NCBI GenBank assembly: GCA_002633005.1
Contig: NMRA01000120.1
Coordinates: 62,001-126,000 of the forward strand
Length of the DNA stretch: 64,000 bases
Direction of reading: 5' to 3'
Origin: Phoronis australis
Taxonomy: Eukaryota > Phoronida > Phoronidae
Every line of letters starts with the position of its first letter. The first letter of the stretch is position 1. The translations under genes were made by a program, and so were the position numbers. Shown piece after piece: positions 1-27,400 of the stretch. The notes beneath the pieces were generated by a model. The model was not told the origin of the DNA. It did no database searches and worked only from the letters and a program-made list of their open reading frames with translations.

Positions 1-2281
1 CCTTCTCAGCATTTGGATGCCCAAGTAAAGTAAGCGAATAAGCTTGGTGTCACTTTAAACTTGTTTACAGCAACCTGGGAGCTTATTCAGCCTGTCCAGA
101 ATAAAACTTTAGCCAGAGATATGAGGTAAGAAATAACAAACTTTGTTGCAGACCTATGTCTGCACAGTAACATATCACAGTAAAACAGTAATTCGACCTG
201 GGGTCATAAAAACACACTAATACATCATTGGTCACAGGGTGCTCTGAGAAAGTGGTAAACCCATTTTAGACGTCCTATTTTCGAAAACCTGGATGGACTC
301 CTGGTTGGGAGACAGAAATGAACACCAGAGAAGACTGGTCAAAGTATGCTGGCCAATACTAGTGACAATCACTAACTGCCTCAACACTCAAGATGTTCAA
401 GGCATGAAAGGTAGTGTGCACACAGATATGCACACAGTTCCATCGATTAGTTTCCTAATACATGTTCACCATGGCAGGTTAAGAGAATCAGGGCACTGAA
501 CATGTATGAGAGAGCCTTGTGACCAGGTAACATATATTAAACAGGTGCTCATCAAGAATGAATAGTTTGAAGCGTCTAGGTAAACACCGTGTTGCAAGCT
601 GTTCTGTGTGCTGTCAATCACCGTCAATATCACTGTTGACCCCATGTTTCCTATCCAATGTACTCTACTGTAGTCTAAAACATTTGGGAAATTTGCACTT
701 TTGCACAGGGACTATAGGCAATTAGCGTAGCTTAATGCCAACATGCTTCTGAGAAACAAAAACACAATACAAGGAGTGACATATGTCCATTACATAAAAG
801 GTGGTCATATTCTGGAATTCATACATATCTGTTGACAGGATCCTGATCTTCCAAACTATATTGTTCACAAACGCTGGGCTAATGCAATCAATTTTTGAAA
901 TTCATGCACTTGTGATGATGTGACTGGAAGTTCCATAACAGTGATTCTGTAGACAAATACAATGCTTACTTGTTAACTATAAAATGGTGCAAACCAACAC
1001 AAAGCACGATGAGCGACCGTTGACTGAACTGTCTAATTAGAAACTACAGCAAGGCAGAAGTTTTCCTTTACAACCACTCGTCGTATACACGGCATCACAA
1101 AGAAATGTGATAATCTGTGCTGTTGAACAAGTGTAAATGTGTTGATCATCTTCGGTTTCAAACAGTTGTGCCTAAGACACATAACTGTCATGAAACAAGA
1201 TGTTCAACAGTAAAATAACATCAGTTTCAGACAAAAACAAAATTAATGCTAAAATCGGACTTTCTTCAGGGTTGAGAATGCTCAAAATTTCTGAAAAACA
1301 TTTATTTATTATTATTATTTATTTTATTATTGTGATATTTAAAATGAGGGTGGCCTCTTCAGTGATAGCACTGCTTTCCAAGAGGGCCCTCAACAAGAAA
1401 AACAGTAATATAATACAATGAAGTAATAAAACAACAATGAAATATACGTAACAAAGATACAATTAAAACAGGTTGAGAATTAAGACAATAACTAAATGAC
1501 AAATAATGGTAAAAATTTAACTAAGACAGATGAAATAAATTAAGAGATGATTCTAGACAGTGAGAGTATTTACGACAATGAAAAAAATGACATGATTAAG
1601 ACAGGCAGGGTATAAAAGGTCAAGTAAATTACAGCCACTTTTTAATATTTACTTTAAAGGTAGTAATTGAATTGGACCGTTTAATTTCTGGGCTAAAAGA
1701 ATTCCATATTATAGCAGCTGCATAGATAAAAGATCTCTTGCCCGTCTCGGTTTTAATTTTTTTAGAATAAACATTGCCAGCAACAGAAGAACGTGCAGAA
1801 TATACAGCCTGGCTGCTATTGAATTTACTGCTGAGATATGCTGGAGCCAAGCCATTGATACATCTGTACATACAACAGGCAGAGAGATATTTATTTCTTT
1901 GTCTTATTTTCATAAATCCCAGCTTGGAATACAAGTCATCAACCCTAGTGTCCCTAATTTTAGTACCCAGGATAGCCCTGGTGGCTCTATTGCCTGACCA
2001 AAGCTATGGCACAGGTATTAAAAATGATAAAGCATCAATTCGGTGCCATTTTTCACTTAAAAAAGTTCAGTTGCCCGTCAAAATGTCACCAAATTGAATG
2101 TGCGTGCCTTAAAAATGGGTGAACAAATTGATACCGCAGAGCCAGTGAATTCCAGGTCAAATTCTGTTCAGCTGTTCAGTTGTGCTATGTCAGTTTGTGC
2201 TGTGTCAGTTTGCCCTGTGACAGAGGTGTCATGTGAACGGCACAACACTCAACCTTGTGCCCAGTGACAGTGTGAACTTAC
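1..2281. other. PAR-3 intron 3 (partial), holding a LINE fragment
   Basis: This stretch lies downstream, in the sense of the minus-strand gene, of PAR-3 coding exon 3. I looked on the minus strand for the next PAR-3 exon, which should encode a segment resembling the conserved block after the serine/glycine-rich region, and found none. The only recognisable content is the 3' part of a LINE at about 1296-2060. The rest is AT-rich sequence with no supported feature. Confidence 0.6.
1296..2060 (-). mobile_element. CR1-like non-LTR retrotransposon, 5'-truncated, 3' end
   Basis: On the minus strand, 1629-1934 is open and reads as the C-terminal end of a non-LTR reverse transcriptase. It has the recurring pattern of a GLAPAYLSSKF-like block, a (T)xxGKRSFxYxxAxIWNS block, and a terminal FKxxxKKWL just before the stop. 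The frame continues upstream through ATRAILGTKIRDTRVDDLYS to an in-frame TAG near 2005, so the copy is dead. Downstream of the stop (lower coordinates) the sequence passes through GAGGGCCCTCTTGGAAAGCA and GAAGAGGCCACCCTC and ends near 1300 in an (ATTT/AATA)-type microsatellite tail, as CR1-group elements do. No endonuclease or catalytic RT motifs remain. The exact clade is inferred. Confidence 0.75.
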
Positions 2282-17235
<14,954 letters not shown>

Positions 17236-17559
17236 TCACAGAGATCAACTACCTGTTTCAATCCAACCATTCTAAGACCCCAACTGACACATCAACTACT
17301 TCCTTCGAATTTCTTTGAGTGGCTACCAATGGTCACACATCTTGAATTTTTATCCGGCACAAGCGATAACCTACTCCTTGAGACAGCAATCGACGGTCTG
17401 TCAGTCGTCCAACCGTTGTTGGGAGACGTTGACAAATCTTTTGAACGTGCCTGAAGAAATCTCAAATTACGACATAACGTAAGGTGTTCCGGTTTCATTC
17501 ACACGGATCCCCAGTTTTCAAACAGAAAATTTGAAAAGTACTCTCAGGACAAGGTGACT

Positions 17560-17900
17560 CTCTTCGACATTCCCCCTTGCAGTTTTGGGTAGCCTAACAC
17601 TAACAGTAACGTAAGCCTACTCGTGAGAACTCTTGAAAACGAAGGACAATGGTTTGTACGGTTATCCCCCTTGAAACTACGAGGGGAGAAAACTCTTACT
17701 CTGACGCCCTCAACACCCACCCGTATCTCAACACAGCATACACATTTTCCAGTATTGCTGTGTTATCGGTTTTATCAACTACACAAAATCGTAGGAAGCG
17801 AGGGTACTTCCCAACAATTATCAGGTGTCGTTGTAAAATGGTGGGTACTGGCAAAGATTTTATAGAGTATCTTTGGTACTGGCATCGGCGTTCGGCAGAG
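17560..17900 (+). repeat. Dispersed repeat family L, copy 1
   Basis: Aligns with 43640-43930 in the same orientation: CTTCGACA(TTC)CCCCTTGCA, TGGTGAGA-type and CTCTTGA blocks, CACATTTTCC, TTATCG(G/A)TTTTAT and GCAGGAAGCGGGGG (GTAGGAAGCGAGGG here). Both copies lie in the 5' flank of a minus-strand gene (PAR-3 here, CHMP3 there). The nature of the repeat is unknown. Confidence 0.6.
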
Positions 17901-18056
17901 CGGCAGTCAAGAAAAGAAAGGCATGGCGAAATATGAAGAGAAAAAAAAATAAAACATGACACTAGCTAAACACCAATCTTTGGATTTACTCTTTCTGACC
18001 ACGACGTTTTGTTATAGGTCTCCATTTTTTCGCAGTATAGATCGTCTAAACGTTCT

Positions 18057-18380
18057 TTAAAAATATTTCTTAGTAAGAAATTCTTCGAAAACTACCGAGA
18101 AAAATCTCGTTATCCACGGACTTTCCAGAGCAATCTGATTCAGATATTCAAATTCAAGACTAAGGCAATTTTTAGGTAATGAAAAACTCCATTTCTCCAG
18201 AAACGCTTCTCTGGCGCTAAGGTAACTAGATTCATCACTCGCTCTCTTTTCCGCGTTTTTGGAATTGCATATCACTTGAGGTAATCTGACGGATAGGTAG
18301 GCCATGGCTTGAATTGCACAGAGAAAATATTTCCGTTTACAACCATAAAAGTGTCTACACTTTTCCTCAAAGTATTCCAA
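18057..18380 (-). other. Unassigned open reading frame, 107 codons
   Basis: Open frame with ATG and stop, cysteine-rich at the N-terminus (EEKCRHFYGCKRKYFLC) and with aromatic-rich, otherwise helical-looking sequence. It has no matching splice partners, no recognised domain and no repeat copy in the window. It could be chance, a decayed mobile-element piece, or a lineage-specific exon. I would not call it a gene. Confidence 0.15.
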
Positions 18381-19736
18381 AATAGTATTTCTTTTGAAGA
18401 TTGTTACTAGGAAAGTATTGTTGATGAAGAGAGGGTTGTTCTTAGGAAACTCGCACGTGTCGATCAGACTGTCCGGGGTATCATTACTTGATCACCGTGC
18501 GCAGTACAGTGTGCAGGTTTAACTGATACGGAGCTCAAGTGTGACACTTGTTCATCAAACATTTCTGCGATTGTTGCAAATCAAGCATACATTCTGAAAA
18601 ATTTTTGTAAAAGGGCCTCAAAATCCGTGTGGGATGGTCATCTGACATGCCCCACCCCCCCCCCCCTCCACCCGTGGCGTTACCCGTCAAGTATCTCGGA
18701 GCATACTTTAGGAAATTCCATTGCACAATTTTCGTCCAGTGAACGTAAACACATTGTAAGGGAAGTGCACAATGATCCTCAGACCGAACATTTGAGAAAA
18801 AGACATGTTGAATTTTAAAAGTTGCCCCAGTTTCACATGAATTTAACACCAAAACCTCAATAGTTAGGTAAATTTTCAACAGTAAACTCCAACCTGTGGG
18901 GACAATGATATATTGACAATGTACGCCCATGCGCCCGGACGTTTGTTTGGATTTGAATCTTGATTCCGCAGCAAGTTTTCTGAATGTAACTCCTTGCTTT
19001 GTGCGCAGAAAACCCCGTTACTGTGAAATACGGCCATTTGATAAAGTCAACTTAACCGCCTACATTCAATTCAAAATTGACCGCGGTGTGGGCTTTTATT
19101 TTCTTATATTGTATTGCCGTGTGTCGGACTAACATGTCAAAATCATTTTCTTCTAGTCACTTGCAATCTTTCATATTCTCTTATTTAAACGTTTATGTAT
19201 TTATAAGAAAAAACAAATGATTCGTAGGCGTTTTTTGACAAATTAGATGGCAATCTTGTGAGAAATTGAACTTTGGTGCAGGTCGACATCCGGCAAAATC
19301 ATATAATCGACCTTCACACCCGATTTGAAATTGGTGTTCCGGTGAATTTGATGTAGGTTGGTAAAACACTGCCAGTTCTATATCACTTAGCCCCGGGGGC
19401 GGAGGACCAGTCATAAGAAACTTGGGTACCTGTATTTTAACCTCTGAACCGCAACGTTTCAAAATATACATTGAAAGCATGAGCCTAATAATGTGAATGC
19501 TGACCTTGAGTCTCAATTGCACTTTCCGAAGCAGAGGAGATAAAAGTGTAACTGAAGTTTTCGATACTGCTCAATTCCGCGTATTTCTCCGGATTTCGCA
19601 GCTCACTTATGTTACTGTTGGACCCCCTAAGTGGTAACTTTGATAGTACATTTTTGGCATCCTAATAAAGTGGACTTCATAAAAATATCTCTGAAGGCAA
19701 AAATCATATTCTAAACGCTTAAAGCAAGTACCGTGT

Positions 19737-20309
19737 TCAGCTCAGGACTAAATAGCGATTTTTTTCGTGAATTTCTTTGAAGCGCGCGTACCATAAGTTC
19801 TTAATAGCTATCTCCCCGGGGATTGACCTCCAAACAACAAAATTATCACGGCGTCTATGGGAAATCGTGAAATTGACGACACTGAACCAGGGGCCGAACT
19901 GATGGCGATAGGGAGGAGTTTGAAGATCACTTGGCGGGAACAAAACTTTAGTCGAATTACTTGGTCTAATTAGATGCTTTTTCGGAAAATTTCTAAAAGA
20001 GTCTCTGGCATTGGCGCTCTGCGGGGGTGTTTTTTTCCGATGCCTGAGAACCAGTAACTTGACTCTCCGATGACTACTTGTGAGAGCATGAAGTTGAGGC
20101 AGAGTCGAGATGCCATGTGTGAGCACGACTTTCCTCAACAGACAGACAACTACAATAGTGGTTCTACCATTAAGTGGTGACAAAACTTCTGGGTTACCAC
20201 CTGGGTGAATGCGTGAACTGAGAGGGGGCAGAAAGTGGCGACTACTGAGGAAGGTCGATATTAGTTGTCTCCGAGGGGTGGGGGTACACTCGCATTTTCT
20301 TCGCCCCAT
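19737..20309 (-). other. Unassigned open reading frame, 190 codons (longest single frame in the window)
   Basis: This is the longest uninterrupted ATG frame in the window, in relatively GC-rich sequence about 0.9 kb upstream of the ASB gene. The product is basic and rich in Arg, Pro, Ser and His (it begins MGRRKCECTPTPRRQLIS), with no recognisable domain and amino-acid use typical of a chance frame. No flanking GT-AG partners were found. It may simply reflect base composition. Confidence 0.15.
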
Positions 20310-21190
20310 CCTCGTATGTCCTCTTTTTGAGTGGCAGGCCTAACTCTAGCTCTTGGCTCTCATGAGGCGCCGGGGGCACGTGCCCTTTAATTGCCCTCAG
20401 TACTGGTGCAGCTGATGAAGAGGCGGTCGGTAGAGGTGGCTTTTTTGAACTTACGGGCCGGGGTTCTTTATTGGCTGATGCTTTCGGAAATCCCCGATTG
20501 TATCTGCATCACACTTCTGATAATAAGACAAAACCACCACGCTAGACAATGTTTTACTAATATAAGAGCGTGTTAATGTCTACTTCTGAGGCCTGGCGTG
20601 TAAATAACATTATCGTGTGCAGAGATATCGGACATCCAAAACCAAGTTACCTGGGCTCAGGCAAACGCAAAAAGTGATTCTCAAGAAATTGGAAATGAAC
20701 AAAACTGCTTGCGCGCGCCGAACTTGAGAATCTTGCTTAATCTTTTTAATTTTAAAAGATTGCGTATGCCATGGAATACAGGACGAAACTTGATAATTTC
20801 ACTCAAATAATCATGTTCACGTTGATGAAAAATTGCACAGCACTAAATCAAATTACAATTTAATAAAATAAAGTAAATTTTAGCCAATCTTTTTTCAACT
20901 AATGGCGATCTTATTCACCAAACAATACGATTTAACTATTCACACATTCCTCCGAATCTTTGACACAAGTTACGCTAAAGGCTAACTGGGTCGTCATGAG
21001 TCCATGAGGCCAGTAACTACAAAAATTCTTTTCACTGAACAAAAAATTTCACCTGATTGCCTTAAATGAATATTACAAATCCAAGTTCACGCACAGCAAA
21101 ACAACTGCAATAGCACAGGTGGCGCTGGGTACAGAACGGAACATCCACTATGACCTATATATTTATCTCATTGAGGGCATCACGCAACAG

Positions 21191-21458
21191 ATGTCGCTCT
21201 TACCTGTCCTCGAGGAAGCGATGGAGTTGGATGGTGATTGTGATTTACGCGACCAAACCGCGGAAGAAGACTTGATACGATACGCAAAAGAGGGCAATAC
21301 TTGTGATGCGAAAAAACTCCTTGAACGTGGCGTGTCTGTGGATGCTAAATCTTATAACAAAAATCTATTTTATGCTTCTAAAAACTATCTGACTCCTCTT
21401 CAATGGTCCTCGCGTCGTGGCCATGTGGAATGCGTTAAATTATTCATTGAGTGGGGAG
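21191..21458 (+). CDS. ASB coding exon 1
   Basis: Encodes residues 1-89 and ends GGA G|GTAGG, phase 1. The region begins with an acidic segment (MELDGDCDL), then an ankyrin-like unit (LIRYAKEGNTCDAKKLLERG) and the first clear repeat. The frame is open upstream to about 21119 without another ATG, so 21191 is the most 5' candidate start. Confidence 0.82.
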
Positions 21459-24400
21459 GTAGGCTTGACGTCTTTTCTAAAGTTTTACTGCTCTTGGCGA
21501 TGGGAGGACTATAACTTTGTGTTTGAGGGTGACGGGCACAAACCTGTGTTCCCTGTTAGACCATAGCAATCTTGCGTTGAGGTGTGCCGGAGCTGCAATT
21601 GGACTGGTGGTGGTGCCCCAAACCATCGTATGGCGGCGATTTGCGAAAAAACCCAATGCTAATGGCAATGCAAACATAGATTAAGTCCCCATGGGAGCTC
21701 TTTCTGAACCGAAGACTGAAAATACTTCCTATTAGGGGATTTGTTGCACAGAATGGCTAGCCACTAGGGGCACGAAAAATTCCCTGCAAGCGTATCCCTA
21801 CCTAAGCTGAGAATTGACAAGGAACTCCCGGACCGGCACACTTCTCATTCCTCAGTTTGCAGCTGCTGGTATATGATTGACATTAATCAGTCTATTGTGC
21901 TGTGAGCAGGGATGAATTAACAAAATCAGAATATTGGTTAGGAATGACTGTCTACACAATAGGTCTGAGCTGTTTTTGTGGCCTCAAATTGGGAGTAGTT
22001 ATATGTTTACTCAAGAAAAGGATAACATCAGTTAGTCAAACTGTTCCATTGAAGATACTGGCAATTTCAGAGGCAAGCCACCCAGTCAACTTTCCTGAAA
22101 CCAGTTGGGAGGTCTGTCATCAAGGTGTTATTTTCATGATGAGTTTTAACCTTTAGTCATTGACTCAAATTTGTGATGTAACACCATAACAGTAAAATAA
22201 CACATATTTTCAGAACAACGCCATTTGTGTTGTCATTTTTGTCATGTCTCAAAGATAGAAGTGTGTTTATGTCAAAGCAGTAGTGCTCAAAGCCTAGGGA
22301 GGCGATTTAATGAGAAATTGGATGTACGTGCCGACTGGGGTTACTTTTCATCTCTAACCTGCACTAATGTTGTTGACGAATATTAAGCTTTCTGATGGTT
22401 CTCGGATTTTGCCTTCCTTTAGCTGAAGATCTTCTGTCAGGCATGATCTCTAGCCAACCCCACAGTTTTGTAGTCAAATCCACGTCCTGGTATGAAAACG
22501 TTTTTGTGTCCCCAGCCAAGCTTATTTTTTATGTCCCTACCTAGTTCTACCTGGCTTTCCATGCTTATTTTTTGTGTCCCTACTTAGCTCTACCTGGCTT
22601 GCTGGCAAGAGACATTTTTCGTGTCCCTGTCCAACTCAGGCTTGTGGGCATGAAACATTTTTTGTTCCCCTTGCCTCAGCTTTTATGACACAAGTCAAAG
22701 GTATAGAAAATGTATTCTTCTTGGTCTTTGGGGCAGTAATGTAGAAAAACGCCAAGTGGCTTGGAGCTATAACCACATACAGGGTTAAGCTGCCACTGGC
22801 TGAAATGCTTAATGATGGTTTTTATTTGACTACAGAAGAACGAGAGAACTTTATAATGTAGTCACAAAAGAGTATGGTTTTTATTAATTTGAATTTTTGT
22901 CATTCAATGTTATTAATTAAGAGCTATCCAAAACTGGCACTGTCAATAAATGTTTCAGTCTTCACAACTTCGAGTGTGTTTTCTGAAGCTTCTTCATCTA
23001 CTCTTTGAGTACTGAAGTAGTGGTAGACTAAAGTGCCGTTTACACTTACAAAGTTGACACGGATCAGCCGACACGGAACAAGTTGTTCCAGTGTGTAAAC
23101 GGACTGACACGGAGCAAATTGACACCGCGGTGACAAATTTTTGCCACCTGTTTGTGAGGTAGAGCAATTTGCGCCCGAACATGTTGTGCCGTGTCAATTA
23201 TAAGTCTAAACGCGAAACTGGAGCAAGGCGGAAAGGATCATGGCTACTGCGCTTGTGCAATGACCTACGTACGGGTTCTTTATCTCTGCAACTCTTGTCA
23301 TTTGTAAACCTGCGCATGTGCGATCCAGTCTATCCAGCCTGCAATTTCCGTCTTGCCACGGTTAGTGAGTTGTGTGTAAACGGCCGCTTGACACGGGTCA
23401 GTTTGCTCCGTGTCAGTTGCAAAAGTTGATGTCTAAACGGGACTTAATGTGGCTACACTGATCTCTGACTTGACAACTAATTATATATTTAGTAGAGGAA
23501 CTGGTTTTCTTTGCTATTCAGAATCTGGTGTCGTCGTATCTGACAGAGTGTATGATTGAAATTCTAATACAGTTAACAGTCTTCAGTCAATGCAAAATTG
23601 AATTCACTTGGTTCTAAAGATTTCCATAATCTGAGCAAGTTTGGCATGTATCATATTTCTCAAATATCAGATAATGTGCTTTGTATCAAGAATCTAAAAA
23701 TGGAGTTGGTAGTTCTTAAAATTGAGGGAAATGGCCACCTACGCAATGTTCTGCAGTGTGAAACATCGAAGCGAATGATCATTTGTCATTGTTTGATTAT
23801 AAATGTTGAATTTTGGATGACCAATATTGCACACCATATTTCTAAAATTTGACTGGTTCTGATTTTAAGCAAAATGATTTATTCAAACTGTATCAAACAG
23901 GATAATTTTTGCAAAAATAGTAATATCTGACGCTTTGGTAACTTTTGTTTTTTTCAGCTAATGTCAACAGTAGAGACAGGTTTGATGTGACGTCAGTCCA
24001 CCTAGTGGCAGAGTGTGGCAGCTTTGACTGTCTTTCAGCGCTACTCGATGCTGGGGCTGACTGTAATGTACCGACAAAGTACTCCAAATATGGATTTTAT
24101 ACAGGTTTGTGATAGTCGCCATACAATAAATGTATTACACAAATTATGAAATTGAATTTAAAGTTTTCGTGAATTGATTTTTTCACATACAAATCTCCTT
24201 ACCATGTATGCAGTCGCCATTTTTAAAGTGAGCTTCTTTTTAGGTTTTAAAAACAATGCTTTCGGCGCTTAATCCCAGGGCAAAGTGTGATTTTTTTGCA
24301 TGCCTTCTTAATATTAAATAATTTATGTCTTAAATGCATTGTTTTTTAAACGTAAGAAGAGACTCACTTTTAAGATGGTGACTGCTTGAATAAGGTCTAT

Positions 24401-27400
24401 AGGCTGTCTAAGGACAGGAATTCTGTTCATATGTACGTAGACTACTAATTAATTTTGATTTCTTGAAATGTACAGTTTATGTTTTTGTTTCTTGGGATTT
24501 TTTTGAAACAGAGCAGAAAATACTCGATACTTTTTAAGTAAAACTGTTTGGGTTAACTATTTCTATATAATCGCTGTCTTATTCAGTTTTCAGGAGACAT
24601 TCATAGACATGAACATGCCTAACACATGCCTAGCTTCTTTTTCGAGCCTGTATTACACTGGCCACCCTTTAAAGGCAGGGCATTTATTAAAGAAGAACTG
24701 GTATCCTATTGCAGCCTATCCGCATGCTGGTGGAACCACGGCCCTGCACCTGGCTGCCAAAAATAATCACATAGACTGCGTGAAGGAGTTAATTATTAAT
24801 GGTGCCGATTACAATGCAGTTGATGAGCACGGCCGAACGAGCCTGTACATCGCTGCGGAGATGGGCCATGAGGAGTGTCTGATAACTCAGTTACAGAATG
24901 CCATCGGTCGGGACATACTGTCATTACCAATCAAAGACACAGGTAACAAACCCGTTGCTATGGTAATTCATAACCTTTCAGTGAATTCAGGACACCATAT
25001 GACAGAGATGTGCAATTTTATTTAGTCAAATTTCTTACCAAAAATTTACTGTTAAGAAAATTATACTTTCATTCTTTTTGCATACTTGTTGTTTGAACTG
25101 CAACATTTTATAAATGTTTTCATTATTTGTAACTCAGGAGTCGACTATAGCAAAAACAGAAAATATAGAATTTTAATTCACAATTAGTTTTGTGTTAAAT
25201 AATTGTAGAAGGTAGTACTGTATAAACTTCTCATACGAAGATATTGTCATTCAAAGATTTTGTCTTATGACTTTTTATGCCTCAATTTGGGTGCGGAATA
25301 CAAGCCTCATTCACATCTGAAATTCTCATCAGATCCAAAAATTCCCCTCCAATGATTAAAAAAAATCCTCTCAAGGTTATGATCACTTTTAAATCGCATA
25401 GACCCTAGGATTCAGGAAATCTTCACATCATAGTCGGTCCTTTTCATTGTTTACAACATTGATGGGGAGTATAGAAACTGAATTTAGTTGATTAGAAATG
25501 TGGGGATGATCATATAGTATTGAGCAAAGAAAGTTATTCATGAGAGTCCCTGATACCCCTTCTACTTAGGCTAGTCCAATGGAAAGAAAAGCCACATTGC
25601 CTGGTATGTGGCCTACTCTTAGTAGTGTGGAAGGAGATCTTTGATGTAAACACTATACATTGGTTTTAGCTACTTGAGGCTATGCTGGGAGGAGGGTGAA
25701 ATTGGCAGTGACCCGTTTGGGGAGAGGCATGATTTTCCCCTCACTCAAACAAAATATCTCAGAAACCACAGACACTGTTCCCTCAGATGACCGAGGAGCT
25801 AAGGACCCTGAGTGTATTTATGATAGATGCGGTCTTAATGCTTGGTTTTACTCTTGAAACGTCATCAGAACCAAATCATAGACCACCACTGATTCACATC
25901 AAAACCTCGTAACAGTGCAAGTTGAAATGAAGCAAAAGAGAAAGACGATGTTTATGCATGCGTAAGGGCAGGAGCACATCGACAAATCTTCAAGTTCGGC
26001 CCAGACTCCACCATACTTACGCCATTATGGTTTACTTCATCTCGACTCTGGATCCATGTTTTGTTGTAATCTCTGGTGGTATATAATCTGTTGCTGTTGA
26101 TTTTATTGTCGAAGCATAAAATCAAGTGCTTCGACTGCATGTTCCTGTAAATATATATTTTATGCAATGTTGCTTGTTACCCATTTCTGTTATTTCTCAC
26201 ATGAACTGGAATGTGTTACGACACAACTGGTTAATAACACCGAGTATGTCATTTTTTGTTATTACATGGGCAAATCACAAAGTAGTGTGAAGTAGAAATC
26301 CTTACTTTTTATCGTCGGCAAGCCTCGGGATTTTGACGAAATTTCCAGGAGGTTTTGCCCTTGTCATAAACCTTAGACGAGTGTAATATTCTCTATATAC
26401 GTCCTCTTATTCTGGCAAAAAGCAAACTGTTCTCTATGTCAGATGTTCTATTCAGCCGTGTATTAAGTTCTACTAATAGAGTGCGCACCAAAAATAATTG
26501 AACTAGCAGAATTTTATGTCATGACAGCTGAATGCATGCTGAATTCCCCGTCACGACGCCCGAGTACTAATGTTGTGACATGGGACTTCCGGGAGCGACG
26601 TAGAACTGTAGAAAGCCTCTCATAATCGCTTATCAAGTGGCAATTGCCTCAGTGCCAGCAGATTTTTCTTCACTAGCGGAATTCCCACCACTGATTATTA
26701 GCCATCTTAATGAAGGAAACGGAACTTTACCCAATTATTTTTGTAGTTAATAAGTATAAAATTCTTGCATGTTGTTCATGGTGTTTTTTCCCCAGGTGAC
26801 ACACCTCTGCATCAGTGTGTGTGTAAGGGGATGCTGTTAGGTGTTAAAGAGCTGTTGAAGCATGGCTCAGACGTCAACTTGTGGAGCAAGAAGACAGGAC
26901 AGTCACCCCTCCACCTGGCCTTATACAGGCGCGAGAAGAACTGCTTCGATATCGTCCAGGAACTAGTGCTTCATGGGTACAATACAGACGTGAATTCACC
27001 TGACAGAAACGGTGCGTATACAACATGTGGGTATATTTAGGACCACATGCGTGTTCCAGAAATGCATTTATCCAGAGGAATTTTTGCTCAAGTTTTTGCA
27101 CATGTTTGCATGCACTTAACTGTCATTAATGGGCACAGACAACTACCTTACGTTTATGTGCAGACCTTACAATGGCAGCTTTTGAATTTTTTGTCCATTT
27201 TAAAGCACGTTTACTCCTTACTGAAAGTTAACGGGGCTATGAACTCGCGTTCCGTTGAAGAAACTCACTTCAGATTTAGACTAGTTACTGCTATGGATGG
27301 GAAGCACTTTTTGCTCTTGATCGAGACCATGCTGGGAAAATAAACTAACATGCCAGCTTGTAGAGCCTGGTCTCAACCGGTAACACTTGTAGAGCCTGGT

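Larger units (their letters stand above)
21459..23957. other. ASB intron 1 (2.5 kb)
   Basis: Holds a TIR element with a TAA target-site duplication at 23032-23444. Around 22490-22670 the phrase TTTT(A/T)TGTCCCTxCCTAGCT recurs several times in slightly different forms, suggesting an old degenerate tandem repeat. Nothing else can be supported. Confidence 0.5.

Noticed and set aside
24587-24620. TTTTCAG as acceptor for ASB exon 3
   Set aside because: In the required phase it runs into an in-frame TAA within about ten codons, before the ankyrin repeat.
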